From NCBI GenBank assembly GCA_964247055.1, contig OZ176051.1, forward strand, positions 9,424,001 through 9,488,000: a stretch of 64,000 nt of DNA, written 5' to 3'. This document shows positions 1-11,360 of this stretch, in pieces (positions within the stretch are counted from its first letter, which is position 1; the number at the start of each line of letters is the position of its first letter). Source of the stretch: Paragordius varius (lineage: Eukaryota > Nematomorpha). The position numbers and the translations under genes were made by a program. The notes beneath the pieces were generated by a model. That model saw nothing but the letters and a program-made list of their open reading frames with translations. It had not been told where the DNA came from and did not search any database.

Positions 1-534
1 ACAGAAAATTGTAAGGATTTTTGGTTGATATTCCACTACTTTATTTTGCATATATAATATACTTAATAATTCCTAATCTAAGAATCCAAAATAAAAGAGT
101 ATAAATTTTTTATATACTCATAAACCAGATGACAAAAAAATGCAATGTTAGGATTATAATAATGAATTTAGGTAGTAAATAATTAAAAAAAATTATTTTA
201 ATATAGTTTCATTAAATATTTGTCCTTTAAATGTGATAAAAAAAAACGCCATCTTTTGACCTAAAATTTTATAGAAACGCTAACTATATGATTATAGGCT
301 ATTTATATATTGAAATTATCTCCTAAAATGATAATAAACGATAATATTTTAGATTTTCTCATTATTTTTTGAATTATCCTTAATTATCCTTAATTTTCAC
401 TTTTTGCCTGATTTCGATTTCTCCCAATATTTCAAAAACTAGGTTGTCAACAAATAAAAAATTTTGCGGAAAATGAATACGCTGGTCATAAGCTATCTTA
501 TGAAAAAAAAAATTTCGTTAAATTTTTTTTGCAA

Positions 535-535
<1 letters not shown>
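1..535 (+). repeat. Long inverted-repeat module R, copy 1
   Basis: A module of about 500 bp that recurs at 54380-54860 (-), 55080-55610 (+), 57075-57530 (-) and 57560-58560 (+). Recognisable landmarks are the phrase around 'aaaccagatgac' at 122-135, 'aacgccatcttttga' near 246-260, 'ctttttgcctgatttcgatt' near 400-420 and 'aatgaatacgctggtcat' near 472-490. It runs into a (TA)n tract. At the other copies the module ends in ACTGTGTGCAAAAAA, which reads like a transposon terminus. It is probably one long terminal inverted repeat of an unclassified DNA transposon. Confidence 0.6.

Positions 536-599
<64 letters not shown>
536..599. repeat. (TA)n microsatellite
   Basis: About 30 uninterrupted TA dinucleotides. 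A comparable tract sits in the equivalent place of the second copy of this repeat complex at 57045-57074, so the tract belongs to the element. The reading frame that runs through it here is a by-product of the dinucleotide and is not a gene. Confidence 0.95.
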
Positions 600-601
<2 letters not shown>

Positions 602-2010
602 CTCAATATCATTGACTGCAGATGTTTTGATCTTTTAATTATTTATCCAACAATTAAACGACTCGCCAATAGATATAAGTATGCCCCAACTTGAAAAAAT
701 ACGGTGTGTTGGTCAAGGTATGCTATATTTGAGATCGGTAGAAAAAGAACTATCAAATGTCGGATATTGCGATTATTTATTGAAATTAGAACCCGTTTTA
801 GACGAAAAAAGCATTGTTGCAGCGGAATTGACAATAAGTATAATGTTAAACATATTATGGAGATTATTTTTCTTAACCTACCTTTGCAATTAGAAGTATT
901 GCTTGATAGGAAGGACTATAACTTCTAATTGGAAAGGTAGGCTAAGAAAAATAATTTCCATAATATGTTTAATATTTACTATATAGATGGCGTTTTCCGA
1001 TAAAAACTATTACCCTAATTAAATTAGTATAATGGTTTAGACTTATTTTATCATTTTTAAAGTGTATTAAAATACATTTTTATATTTAAGCTATGAGCTC
1101 TAACGCAACGCCCGAAGGCTAAAATTCGATGTTATAAGTGCATGATTATAAATTATTAAATTTTAAAGACGAATGCTCGGGTAAACAAATGTACATTAAA
1201 TTTTGGCCTTATATCTCTTCAACATCATCGAAAAATTGTTACAGTCAAAACGAAAATGTTACCTATCCAAAACTCAATTAATTATAATGAAAACCTGACT
1301 ATCCCGATAAACTTTTTGAAGTCGCAGACATTTGAAATGTGCTAAATATACCTATTAGCTATATGAACCGGTCACTATGCCAAAATGGTTATGGGAACAA
1401 CTATTCTTGATTCAAAAACAATAACAACAATTATGAAACAGATCCTGAAGCAGGATTTTAATAATCCTTTAGGTTTTCGGTATACCTTTTAAATAATTAC
1501 ACTGCTTCGTAGGCAAAATTGGCCCACTTTATCCTAAATATATTTTCCGTTTAAAAACTAGGCCCCATTACAAATAAATCTTATAAATATATATATATAT
1601 ATATAAATATTATTATTTATATGAAATTTTAACCCCTTTAAAAAAGGCTCTCTATTTGAATAAACGCAAAAATGTCGAGATTGCATGGTACCAATTTTTG
1701 ATATATTTTAAGTGACATCAAGTTTTTTTGATAAAATGCATACAAAATTTCTTGCAGCTATATGTAAAAATAATTGGATGGGGGTTTACCCTTTAATTAA
1801 TAAAAATGATATATTATACATAAGCCATTTAATTTTAGAAATCTTTTTGTTAGGGATATAAGACTTGTAAAAAAACTCTAAAAAATTAAAGGAAGTGTTA
1901 TTAAAAATATTAAATCCATTAAAATGAAGAAAATTAGGAGTAGATCAATGGTTATTTAAAAGTTAGGGGAAAAAATATTATAAAATGAAAATTAGCGGAG
2001 TGTATCTCTA
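600..2010 (+). mobile_element. Core of unclassified repeat element, copy 1
   Basis: This stretch is the reverse complement of about 57000-55615, so it is a dispersed element core flanked by module R. It holds two coding-looking blocks: around 681-835 (contains LEKIRCVGQGMLYLRSVEKE and DYLLKLEPVLDE) and around 1258-1490 (contains SINYNENLTIP and KMVMGTTILDSKTI). The matching block on the other copy is open for 80 codons at 56552-56310. Here it has in-frame stops, and a hairpin insertion (846-1025) splits the core. I do not recognise the protein family. It may be a transposase of an unfamiliar group or a captured host fragment. Confidence 0.5.
846..1025. mobile_element. Hairpin insertion with 9-bp direct repeats
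   Basis: Positions 846-900 and about 917-970 are near-perfect reverse complements (both contain the arm around 'catattatgg/ccataatatg'), so the transcript would fold into a long hairpin. The insert is bordered by AGTATAATG at 837-845 and again at 1026-1034. The second copy of the host element at about 56780 has a single AGTATAATG and no insert, so this is an empty-site-supported insertion. Nine-base target duplications are usual for Mutator-like elements, but the last 60 bases do not mirror the start, so the class is open. Confidence 0.6.
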
Positions 2011-2099
2011 TGTCTATGTAACTTATTTGAACATTCACTATTTTTAATACCTGACGTAACTTTTAAATATAAAATCTAATCTAAAATCATAAATATAAT

Positions 2100-3290
2100 T
2101 ATAAACAAAAAATACCTTCAATTCTTTCGAATAATTTACATCAAATTATAATTGATCGGCAAACATCTATTATTATGAAATAAAATTGAAAAAAAATTTT
2201 TTTGTTCAGTTATCAGGCTATAATTGGGTTAAATTATATTATAATAATGTAAATTAATTAAATGGGTAACAATAAAACTCATGGCCTAATTGCATGAACA
2301 GTTAAATTTAAGTTTACACTTAACTAAAATACATTCATTCCGTCCTTCGATTCGAATTGGGGTAGTTGGATATCCCAAGCCTGCTCAAATTATACTTAAA
2401 AAATGGGGAATTGAAACCATAAGTTTGCACCTATATAACATTAATAAACCGAAAAAAAAATATAAAATACATGATACTTATCTTAAGGTAAAACCAAAAG
2501 GTAAAAATTTAATCAACATGACATGTGTGCATTAGCTAAATTTTAATAATACTAAATAAACCACTTTTTTTTTTCCATTGATATTAGATGTGATCTAAAT
2601 TAAGAATTAGTTTTATTAGCTTTAAAATTAAATAAACAGGGCTCGCAAAAATATTGTAAAATAAAAATGGCCTCTAATAGTTTTATGTGAAACTTTTTCT
2701 CTAAAACTAAATTTCATTTAGATATTCTGGCTTACAAATATAATTAGGGAAGCATAAATTTAAATTGGGACCATTTTTTTAAATAGTTTTATAAAATAAT
2801 TTAATATAGTCTGGGTGGTATCCCCATTTTGAATCGAAGTGTTGAATCGAGCAAGCATCTGATCGGATTTTTACCGTAAATTCTATCTTGAAACCATAAT
2901 AAACAATCAAAAATTGAGAATATATTTATGTATTAATTGATATTTAAATTTTTAAATAATTTTTTTTTTAATATGTGTTTGTTATAAATTCTACTAAATT
3001 ACATTACAAATGATTAGTTGAAAAGGACATTCTAAAATAATTAATTTACTTGATAATTGACTTTCCAACCGGCTATTTTTACCGTTTTGACAGAGTAATA
3101 TACAAACCTGTATTAAAAATCCAGCCAATAATAAAAAAAATTTGTATCATAAAACTTATAAATCTGATTTCAATTTTAAAGTTTGTGAACGCTCGTAGAC
3201 CACATACTTGTAAACGATAAAGCACAATAGTTCTTAATTAATGATACATCTCAATAATGGCGAATAAAAACATTACATGTATTTTTAAAG
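2100..3290 (+). repeat. Truncated copy of the foldback-plus-spacer repeat
   Basis: A diverged copy of the block at 9390-10650. It begins with one arm of the foldback element (2160-2270). It then carries the 'tgaacagttaaatttaagtt' link near 2295, a private insert of about 550 bp (2310-2860), and the shared 'accgtaaattctat' stretch at 2871. It ends at about 3290, near 'cattacatgtatt', where homology to the upstream flank of genes B and C starts. A shorter copy lies inverted at 53940-54290. Confidence 0.55.
2290..2535 (+). CDS. Unrecognised 81-codon ORF inside a private insert
   Basis: An open frame of 81 codons sits in the only part of this repeat block that other copies lack. The peptide is basic and contains IRIGVVGYPKPAQ, which faintly recalls the G1 region of nucleostemin-type GTPases (VGVVGYPNVGKS), but the lysine-serine of a P-loop is missing. 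No splice sites or promoter can be argued. It may be a captured exon fragment or chance. Confidence is low. Confidence 0.2.
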   Translation: MHEQLNLSLHLTKIHSFRPSIRIGVVGYPKPAQIILKKWGIETISLHLYNINKPKKKYKIHDTYLKVKPKGKNLINMTCVH

Positions 3291-3365
3291 TGATAACGAT
3301 TCAATTTTATTTTTGATGAATTCCCATAAAAGAAAGATATGTTTATTTTTGGCACAGTATCGAAA

Positions 3366-4560
3366 TATATTATAAAATGACATTCTATAGTTTGCATTAA
3401 TTAAGTTGCATTTGACTAAGAAATAACGAATATGTAATCATTATCATCAAAATTAAAAAAATTACCACTTAACTATTAGGTTAAAATCAACAATGTCTTA
3501 ACAAGCGCAACATTTTTTTAAACTCCCGCTACAATTTTTATCCATAAAAATTTTTCAAGCAAATACAAATCTTTTATTCAAACGCAACATTACTTGCATT
3601 TAAAGACAATTTTTTCATTATATAACAAATTAGTGTGCAATTCTTTTAGTAATATAATTAGCCGAACTAACTCAGGTCTTAAATAAAATTTTTAACTACA
3701 ATTAATGTTCCTTATGGAAGTTACTATTTGCCATTGATAAAATGTGCGTTTGGTTGGAAAAGTGTTTCTTTGGACTAAAAAGTATAATTTTATCAGACTG
3801 AAAATGGGATTTATATTGATTTATATAGGCTCATGTTGATCATTAGGTAATATGCCGAATTATATATATTAGTTTCAAATTTCTTAAATTATAATCGCTT
3901 AAAGTTGAAAACATTCCAAGTTGTAACTAAATTGTGGGTTGGCTCAAAAACTTTTTTAAGTAGGTAATTTAAAATATTTGTTAAAAGCTATTAATTAATA
4001 CGACATATAGGTAAATTTTTGGCATTTTATTGGTATTTAATAAAAATAAAGATATAGTTGTTGGCATTATTTAATGAAAAACTACCAGTGCATCTCTATA
4101 TTTTCTTTTCGAAAATTAATTATTTTGTCGTGAACCTTCTATAAGATTGCGTTTCATGTTCTTCAAATCACTTAAATTATACAGTTAATTCCTTTTTTAT
4201 ATATAATAAATTAACTATAATACAAACTTTAAGTTTTATATAATTTAAAATTGGCGATCGTGTTTAAACCAGATTTGAGATTGTAAGCTTAGCCAGATCA
4301 AATACACTTTAATTTATTTTTTTACCGTAATAACTGTCGGGCAAGTTGTTTTGGTTTATTGAAAATATTGACATTTTACAAAACTAATGTATTAGACACG
4401 AGTTTTACATAATGTTTTTGTCGAAATACATAAAAATTAGGCTTTAGGTCCAAAAAAAATCAAAAATATTTATTTAGTAGCCTGCAATATCATTATACAT
4501 TGCCGAAATTCAATAATATTTGCTTTATCTCCTTTAATATGTAGGGCCCATTTTATTATA
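3366..4560 (+). other. Upstream flank of gene A
   Basis: This stretch is the reverse complement, with small gaps, of the sequence upstream of genes B (21030-19860) and C (47850-45545). At 3365/3366 A has an uninterrupted site where B and C carry a Helitron, and at about 4180 it has an uninterrupted site where C carries a CACTA-like element. No coding exon was seen. The last 100 bases before the start codon are strongly conserved in A, B and C and probably hold the promoter, but no clear TATA box stands out against the AT-rich background. Confidence 0.6.
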
Positions 4561-4615
4561 AAGCATTTCTATATAAGACCTCCAAGAATTATATCAAAGC
4601 TATTAATTTTTTGAA

Positions 4616-7143
4616 ATGATTTTACTACCAATTTTATTCCTATTTGGGTTCTACAGTACATTAGCTCAGAAGCAACCAAATCCCGATGACATTTTGGTTT
4701 CATTTGGTCAGGAATATTATTATCAACTTCTTGATAAGTATCAAGGTCGAGCTAACATAACTGTCAATTTTGCGTTTGGTACATTTTACTACCCTAATGT
4801 TAATTATTCCCAATTTCTTGATCAAGAGATAGCGCCTAAATTGAATTTAGTTGATGGCCCTTATTCCATTTTAAAAAATGGTGTGACACAAAGGCGTGGA
4901 AAAATTTTTCTTCAAGGTAATAAATTTAATATTATAATACTCTTACATTGTGCAAGTGTTAATTTTTTACGTATGATTCATAGACGAAAGATGCATATAT
5001 TTTGTAATAACCGCCTTTCGCTAAATATCATGCAATAACAAACAATATATGTGTTATCCTTACACACTATGTTACGTTTTTTGCCCAATTTATCAATATC
5101 AATAAGTATTTTATATATTTTTTCTATATCTAACATTTTGCAATGTAATTTTTCAATTTTTAGTAACTACAGGGGGCATAGTATCACCAAATAATATCAA
5201 AAAGTATGAAATCGATATAGCTGAGTTTTGGCAACCTCTTAAAAATTCAAAAACACCCCCTACCATTCAAATAACTACCAAATATGGAAAAGAAATGCCT
5301 TTTCAAGTGTCAAACAAAACAAAATTAATATTTAATATACCTGGTAAATGTGATTATGTTGGACTTTGGACCATTAACATAGATGGTAAAGAACTTAACC
5401 TTTATTTTGAAATTTTCTACCCTTTGACGGATTACAAGAGCTACAATGGACGATTTATATTTGAGGAAAATTGTTCTGATTTGTTCAATGACCCAAATTT
5501 AGCCAAAACTTGTGAATTAAACCTTTATAGTCCTGGTAGAATTTATCAAAAATCACGGCTCTATTCAAGCTAATATAACAGCGATTCCTGATGAGTTTTT
5601 AGCCCTTTTCGTGAATAATTATGCATATAGAACATGGATAATTAAATTTGATGGTTTTTATTATTTATTTAAAATTTTTGGATATCATATATATATTTAT
5701 AATTAAATGTATAATTTTTCTGCCATCATTCTGAATCCTGGTAGGCGAAAGTGTTAATGTTTTCAAAATTATTTAGGCAATTCTCCTTTTTGTTATAAAC
5801 TAGAAAAATAACTTAAAACTATGTATTATTTATCCAGGAACGTGGGACAAAGCTGGAAACTTTAAATATATGCCCAAAAGTTTAAGTAAGTTTAATTATT
5901 AATTTTTTTATTACAATTATATATTATTCATATTTAACATCTTTTCCATTGCAAAAAAAACAAATATTCCGGTACATACCTATTAATCGTAAATATTAAA
6001 AAACATGAGCTGCAAACTTTTTGTCAAATTAATTCCATATTGGGTATTAGTGCTCTCAGAAAACTCTATTAACGTATATTAAAATCTGAGTTATATAAAT
6101 TTTTTTACTAAAATTATTAAAAATCTACAAACCTCACGTTATTATAGAATAATTAGGCTTAATTTAATATAATATGTTTAGCGAAAAGTGTTCGGAAATA
6201 CTATCAGTGTGAAAATACAGTTAGTTTCTCAACACTTGGATGGAATATAAAAGATGTTGAGTTTCTTGGCCCTTCTTATGAATACCTGACTAAATTTAAA
6301 ACTTACATGGACAATAATAAATTGATACTAAGTGGTTCGAGAAAAGAAATATCCAAATACGACAAAATATATCTAAAAAAATCGGATTCTCTACATGAAA
6401 TCAAATTGGTAGCTCAAGAGTGCCAAACTGCTTCCAAAAGTACTTATTTTTTTAAAAAATTCAAAGGAAATTAATGATATAATGCAACTTAACATGATTC
6501 CAACCCTTTAATATTAAAAAAATAATTTGCAAATAAAAATAAACGAAATTGTATTTTTACTTGATGTTCACTATAGGGAATAAATATACGCGATATGTCA
6601 CACAAAGTTTTATTATATTGTTAAATTATTTATTATTAGATAAAACATTATATAGATTATTTATAATTCTCAGCATGTATTTTATTTTCGGAAAATGTAG
6701 TTTGGGCATTAGTTAATACTTACTGGCGTAAAATTAAAATTTAACAAACAACTATATGTTAGCTGATTAGTGAAAACAACCATGCAAATACTCACACAAT
6801 GAGTTTTATTTGATTTTTAGTCATTGATGAATACGAGTATTATAACCATTCGCATAATTTGCCCGTAATATATAAACAAACCTCTTGTGTCAATGATATG
6901 CGTTTTTTACTAATGTGTAATATATTACCCTTTATCGATATATTAGATATCGGATGGAATAGTGAGGCAAGCACCTGGGACCAAATCAAGCCTCACCTGT
7001 CAAACCAATATTCCACAAGAATAACTTTGTATGCTAAATATCGGTCTCCGTATACAATCAAATGCAGAGCGAATTCTTGTATAAAGTTGCTTCTTTCGGC
7101 CGATGATCAAATCGCTTTTGTTAATAATCAATTAAACATCTAA
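4616..7143 (+). pseudogene. Glycoprotein family copy A (five exons, frame-broken)
   Basis: The exons inferred from GT..AG borders and matching phase are 4616-4916, 5164-5653, 5838-5885, 6182-6439 and 6821-7143. Exon 1 starts with a signal peptide (MILLPILFLFGFYSTLAQ). Exons 1-2 carry several N-glycosylation sequons (NIT, NYS, NKT, NCS, NGS). Exon 5 looks Ig-like, with a Cys, a Trp about a dozen residues on and a Tyr-x-x-x-Cys end. The exon 4 donor (AAAA/GTACTT) is supported because the sequence after it differs by frame-shifting indels among copies. Compared with B and D, exon 2 of A lacks two bases near 5551-5565, so the frame is lost in the last quarter of that exon. It is on the opposite strand to the other copies. 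I do not recognise the family by name. Confidence 0.65.
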
Positions 7144-7875
7144 TACTTATCTCGTTTTGTGATGATTTACAAAAATTAACTATATCTCACAAATAAATAA
7201 TAAACATTTTAGGCAAATTCTTATTTGATCCCACAACTTTGAATAAGTAAAACGTTGATTTAAAGAGATAATTAAAGCCTCATAAACCAACAGTAGTATC
7301 TCGATTCCATTTATCTACCAGCACTGTCCTACACGCGGCCTTCTGCAATAATTTGCGGCCCGCGAAAGTTTTTGGATTTATCAAATAAATTCATAATTTT
7401 AATATTCCAAAAATAATTTAATAACAAAGTCAATAAATTATTTAACTTTTAGAATATATTTTTAGGTGTTGTTTAGATTTGCCCTAAAATTTTATATCTA
7501 TTTTATGTTTTGAGCTGAAATATTTATTGACGCGAGAGTATTATCGGTTTTATTTTCACGGTTCTGCCGTACGAAGCTCTTTTGTAAATAGGATTGTTTT
7601 AAATTAGGTTAGTATTATTGAAATCATTTTATTAGTGGTACTCCTACTATGACCCTAAGGGATCTTTTTCCCTTAAATAATTTAATATATTTTGAAATGT
7701 TTATTTTAAGTATAAATATCTGCAAATGTGTCAAAGAGCTCTGAAATTTTTATCGGATTACATGGTTACTTGGCCCTTGCGACAAGATAATTTTTTTTCG
7801 TCCCTTTATCTTTTGTTGTTGAGTACCAATGCTGTAAGCTTTTGTGAATACAATCAATAATTTATATTAGCATTA
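7144..7875 (+). other. 3' flank of gene A with GC-rich hAT-like motif
   Basis: This flank is copied in all four units. Around 7325-7375 there is a GC-rich island (cgcggcc ... gcggcccgcgaaag) that resembles the ends of hAT elements and stands out in the AT-rich DNA. An AG acceptor-like site at about 7212 opens a 12-codon frame in A only (KFLFDPTTLNK then stop); in B, C and D the same place stops at once. I see no convincing further exon. Confidence 0.4.
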
Positions 7876-9013
7876 CACTGCTCAACAAGGTTTTGCACCA
7901 CCCCATTATTTTTGCATTTTCTAATACCTAATGGCATGGAAAGGCCAAAACAAAAAAGAAAATTGAGGCCACCAATAGGATTTTTCCAAAATTTAATTTT
8001 TAAATTTGTATTTAATTCAAAAATAACAATCATTCCTCATGTACATATGTTTAAATATTCAAACAAGCAAGTCGATACAGGTAATATTCCATGCATGGAT
8101 AACAAATTCTAGGCATTAAATAAGATACTAAACAAGCTAAGAGCCAAAGTATTAAAAATCTAAAAGGGGCTTATGTATAGTGTGATAGATATGGGCGGCT
8201 GCAAAGCTCTGCATATCCCCCAAGCATCCTATAATTATGCCAGATATGGCAAAGATAACAATAAGTAATCGTAAAATCCGATAAGAGAGACTTGCAAGCA
8301 AAATTGTGGCAAATTGACATGTCAAATTAACCAATTTACAGAATAAAGTTAGATGAATTCTACAATTAAATTGAATATAAATTAGGTCAATACAAATGGT
8401 CCAACCGCATAACAGTAAATTCTACTAAAAGTGACTACACAACATCCATCTGAAATTCAAAATACAAAACAACCAATAATTTTAAAAAAATAAGGTATAT
8501 CCACTAGGTATAAATAAAGGATATTTTATAAGAACCAACTCAAGAGAAAAAGTCTAATAAGTACTCGAAAGAACGAAAACTAACAAAAAAATATAGCCTA
8601 TCTGAAAGCCGAAGGTTTAAACCATAGAATGCCTTTTTTAGTATTTTTTTAAAAAAATTTTATATGTGTTAAAAATTCACTTGAAAAAAAAGACTAAATT
8701 TTGACGTTTAAGTCCGTATTTTTTTTTTCTCTCTTATATTTAAATGACATATTTATATTCAAAAGATAGAGTTTAAAACGCTTTATTAAATGATATTAAG
8801 TTTATAAAATAATAACATTTTATTATAAAGTTATATTTAATTTTCTCTCGATTTTCTCTTGTTTTTGAAAAATTGAAAACCCTATAAAATTTCAAAATTC
8901 TGATTGGCGGGATCAAAATTTTTTTCAAATTCGGTTTTAAAACACTGAAACTAGTCATAATTTAAAAAGTTTGAGTGGTGGTGCTTAAAAATGTCCAAAT
9001 TTGTCGACTAGTG
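7876..9013. mobile_element. Non-autonomous CACTA-like (CMC) element in unit A
   Basis: Unit C lacks this 1138-bp insert. Left flank TTA (7873-7875) is repeated as TTA at 9014-9016, and the empty site in C (rc of about 42175-42190) has a single TTA. The ends are CACTGCTCAACAAGG on the left and, read inward from the right, CACTAGTCGACAAATTTGG. Both start CACTR, as in CACTA, Chapaev and Mirage elements, and a 3-bp target duplication fits CACTA. No transposase frame was found; the frames at 7912-8112 and 8152-8334 are short and unsupported. It is probably mobilised in trans. Confidence 0.75.
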
Positions 9014-9384
9014 TTATTTATTACTAGGCTATTTCATTTACCAATAGTTTGGGAAGTTGTTCGATTAGAAAATTTAATTAAATAGCATCGAACTTAGCAA
9101 GAACATGTTCCGTTGGGTTCGAACCAACCTGTTTGGTTACAAAATTTAATCTTCATCTCGTTCTATATTCAAATTTTGAAGTTTAGGATTAGGCTTATGA
9201 TACATATACATAATTATAATTGAGTTTCCCTCTATTGGTTAATATTTTATTCAAGCTAATGTGCGATAAAAATGCTATTTTCCCGCAAATTGCAAGAAAT
9301 AATTACTTTTTTCCAGAATATTAATCGCATTTATCATTTCGATGTCCATTATCTTAAAGCTTTTAGCTATTTATAAATTATTAC
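9014..9384 (+). other. Shared downstream spacer of unit A
   Basis: Homologous to C (42180-41815), B (16560-16200) and D (61390-61020), all inverted. It contains the palindrome around 'ggttcgaacc' (9110-9135), which resembles a tRNA B box but lacks a matching A box or cloverleaf. No coding potential was recognised. The homology with B and D ends at 9384, where the foldback element begins. Confidence 0.5.
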
Positions 9385-9836
9385 TCGATTTTAATGCTCC
9401 TTTAATTACTTTACATTTTGGTAATATAATTTTAACCCAAATATAGTCCGATAATTAATTAACGAAAACTATTTCATATTTTTTTGAATTTTATATCATA
9501 ATAATAATAGATGTTTGCCGATCAATTATAATCTGATGTAGACTATTCGAATGAATCAAAGCTATTTTTTGTGTTTAATTATATTGTTGATTAAATATTA
9601 TTTTAAAACTTACACAAGTTATAAAAAAATTAAACACAAAAAATAGCTTTGATTCATTCGAATAGTCTACATCAGATTATGATTGATCGGCAAACATCTA
9701 TTATTATTATGATATAAAATTCAAAAAAATATAATGAAATAGATTTTGTTAATTAATTATCGGACTATATTTGGGTTAAAATTATATTACCAAAATGTAA
9801 AGTAATTAAAGGAGCATTATAATCGAAATCCTCACT
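9385..9836. mobile_element. Foldback element (two ~195-bp inverted arms)
   Basis: Positions 9385-9585 and 9630-9836 are near-perfect reverse complements around a loop of about 45 bp. The outer ends read 'cgattttaatgctcc' and the rc of 'ggagcattataatcg'; the inner ends read 'ttttttgtgtttaatt'. An equal copy is at 41371-41811, and single arms lie at 2160-2270 and 54105-54260. It has no coding capacity. It sits exactly where units A and C stop resembling B and D. Confidence 0.8.
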
Positions 9837-10580
9837 GCATGAACAGTTATAATTAAGTTTAAATCACACATACAATTTTACCGTAAATTCTATCATGAAA
9901 CCGTAATAAAATATCAAAAATTAAGAAATATTTTTATGTATTAATTGAATCTAAATATATAAATAATGTTTTTCAATATCTATTTGCTATAAATGCTACT
10001 ACATTACAAATGATTAAATAGTACAATTTAAATATTTAATTTATTTGAACGGGCTATTTTTTTAACCGTTTAGAAAGGGTAATATACAAACCTGTTTTAA
10101 ATATCCAGCCAAATATAATAATACATATTACCACAAAACTTATCAATGAATTTTTTATTTTCCAATACACAACCATTAATTTAATATAGATAATAACTGT
10201 TTAACACTGTAAAATATACATGAAATACATATTGGAAATTATTAAAATAACAGCAAAAATATTATTTTTTCTAAATAAAAGACAAAATATTAGTCAAATC
10301 AAATACCCATTCATATATTTTTAAATCAGTCGGATATATCTGATGTTGTCATATACTTATTGATTCAACTAAGAGACGACGTCATGCAGAGTACGCATAC
10401 GATTATTTATCACAAACCCCATTTTATTAATTAAACATTTAATAAAAATACGTAGGCCTCTTGCTCTTGTATTAATCAACCTCAATCGATCACAAGTATG
10501 AAACATGTTTAATTTAAAAGTTCTGATTTCAATGTAAAAGTCAGTGGGCGCTCAAGTAGACCACATCTTTGCTAATGATA
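9837..10580 (+). repeat. Spacer repeat between foldback and mariner
   Basis: Nearly identical in inverted orientation at 41340-40590 in unit C, and present in diverged form at 2870-3290 and 53940-54110. No open frame of note. Compared with C it lacks about 100 bp near 10465. Confidence 0.6.
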
Positions 10581-10619
10581 AAGGACAATAGTTAATTAAT
10601 GATATATCTCGATAACGGC

Positions 10620-11360
10620 AAATGGGAGAAGCATTACATGTATCACATAGTCTGCAAAAGAGAAAGGCACATAAACTCGGAAAATGGGTCGTACACAATT
10701 TGAATGACATCAAATCGCAATAAATAGCTAGTGAAATCCATCATTGTGACGAAAGAAAATCTGTTTGCCTCGAAATGTGATAGGTTATGAGAATGGGTTA
10801 ATTTGCAAATGCGTAAAATTTGTGGCTTTCATCTTGCAAAGATGACGGTCTATGAACAACAGCCAAAATTGCTTTTGCAAAAAGACAATGCTGTGTTGGT
10901 AGGATCAGAGTGTTATTTATTATGAAGTCTTAAAACCCGCGGGTAAAACTGTTACTTTCACCAACAAGTGGTAAATTTAAACCATGCATTAATAAAAAAC
11001 AACCGGAATGTGTTAGAAGATATTACGATTTTACAATATAACAAATCCGAATTACACAGAACGAGTAAAATGAAACTTCTTCTCGATGGGATATACGCAT
11101 CACCTGTAGACACCTTACCTTACATTGACTACCTCTTTGCATCAATGGATACGCGAACAGAGTAGCACTTTAATAATTTCAAAGAAAATGGCTTGCCAAA
11201 TTGTCTGCCACATAAAACAAATATTTTTTCTGGCATGGCAATCATGTTTTTCCTGAATAATAAGAATCGATTCTCAATAAGCCATGTGAATGAGCTTATT
11301 TTTAAGCTCAATCACCTGGATGAATTATGTGGACATATATTTGAGGGAGGTGATTGATTT
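10620..11360 (+). mobile_element. Degenerate mariner transposase (unit A copy)
   Basis: The + strand keeps, in order but in shifting frames, the family's known blocks: an HKLGKWVVHNLND-like stretch at 10640-10720 (mariner HKLGKWVPHEL), a WWDQ..YYELLKPGETV-like stretch near 10905-10960, LNHALIKNN at 10970-11000 (open frame 10968-11165), YIDYLFASMDTRTE at 11120-11165 and a following HFNNFKE. A TAG replaces the glutamine codon usual before HFxNF. With several stops and frameshifts it is dead. The second copy, inverted, is 40600-39780. Terminal inverted repeats were not located with certainty. Confidence 0.75.

Noticed and set aside
464-694. 76-codon ORF through the (TA)n tract
   Set aside because: The frame is open only because repeated TA reads as Tyr-Ile; it has no conserved flanks.
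6440-6474. Exon 4 reading on to its own stop codon in all copies
   Set aside because: The sequence after AAAA/GTACTT changes frame between A, B, C and D, which fits an intron better than coding sequence.
9105-9140. tRNA-like B box 'ggttcgaacc' in the 3' flank of each gene
   Set aside because: The string is a palindrome with no A box at the right spacing and no cloverleaf, so neither a tRNA gene nor a tRNA-derived SINE is supported.
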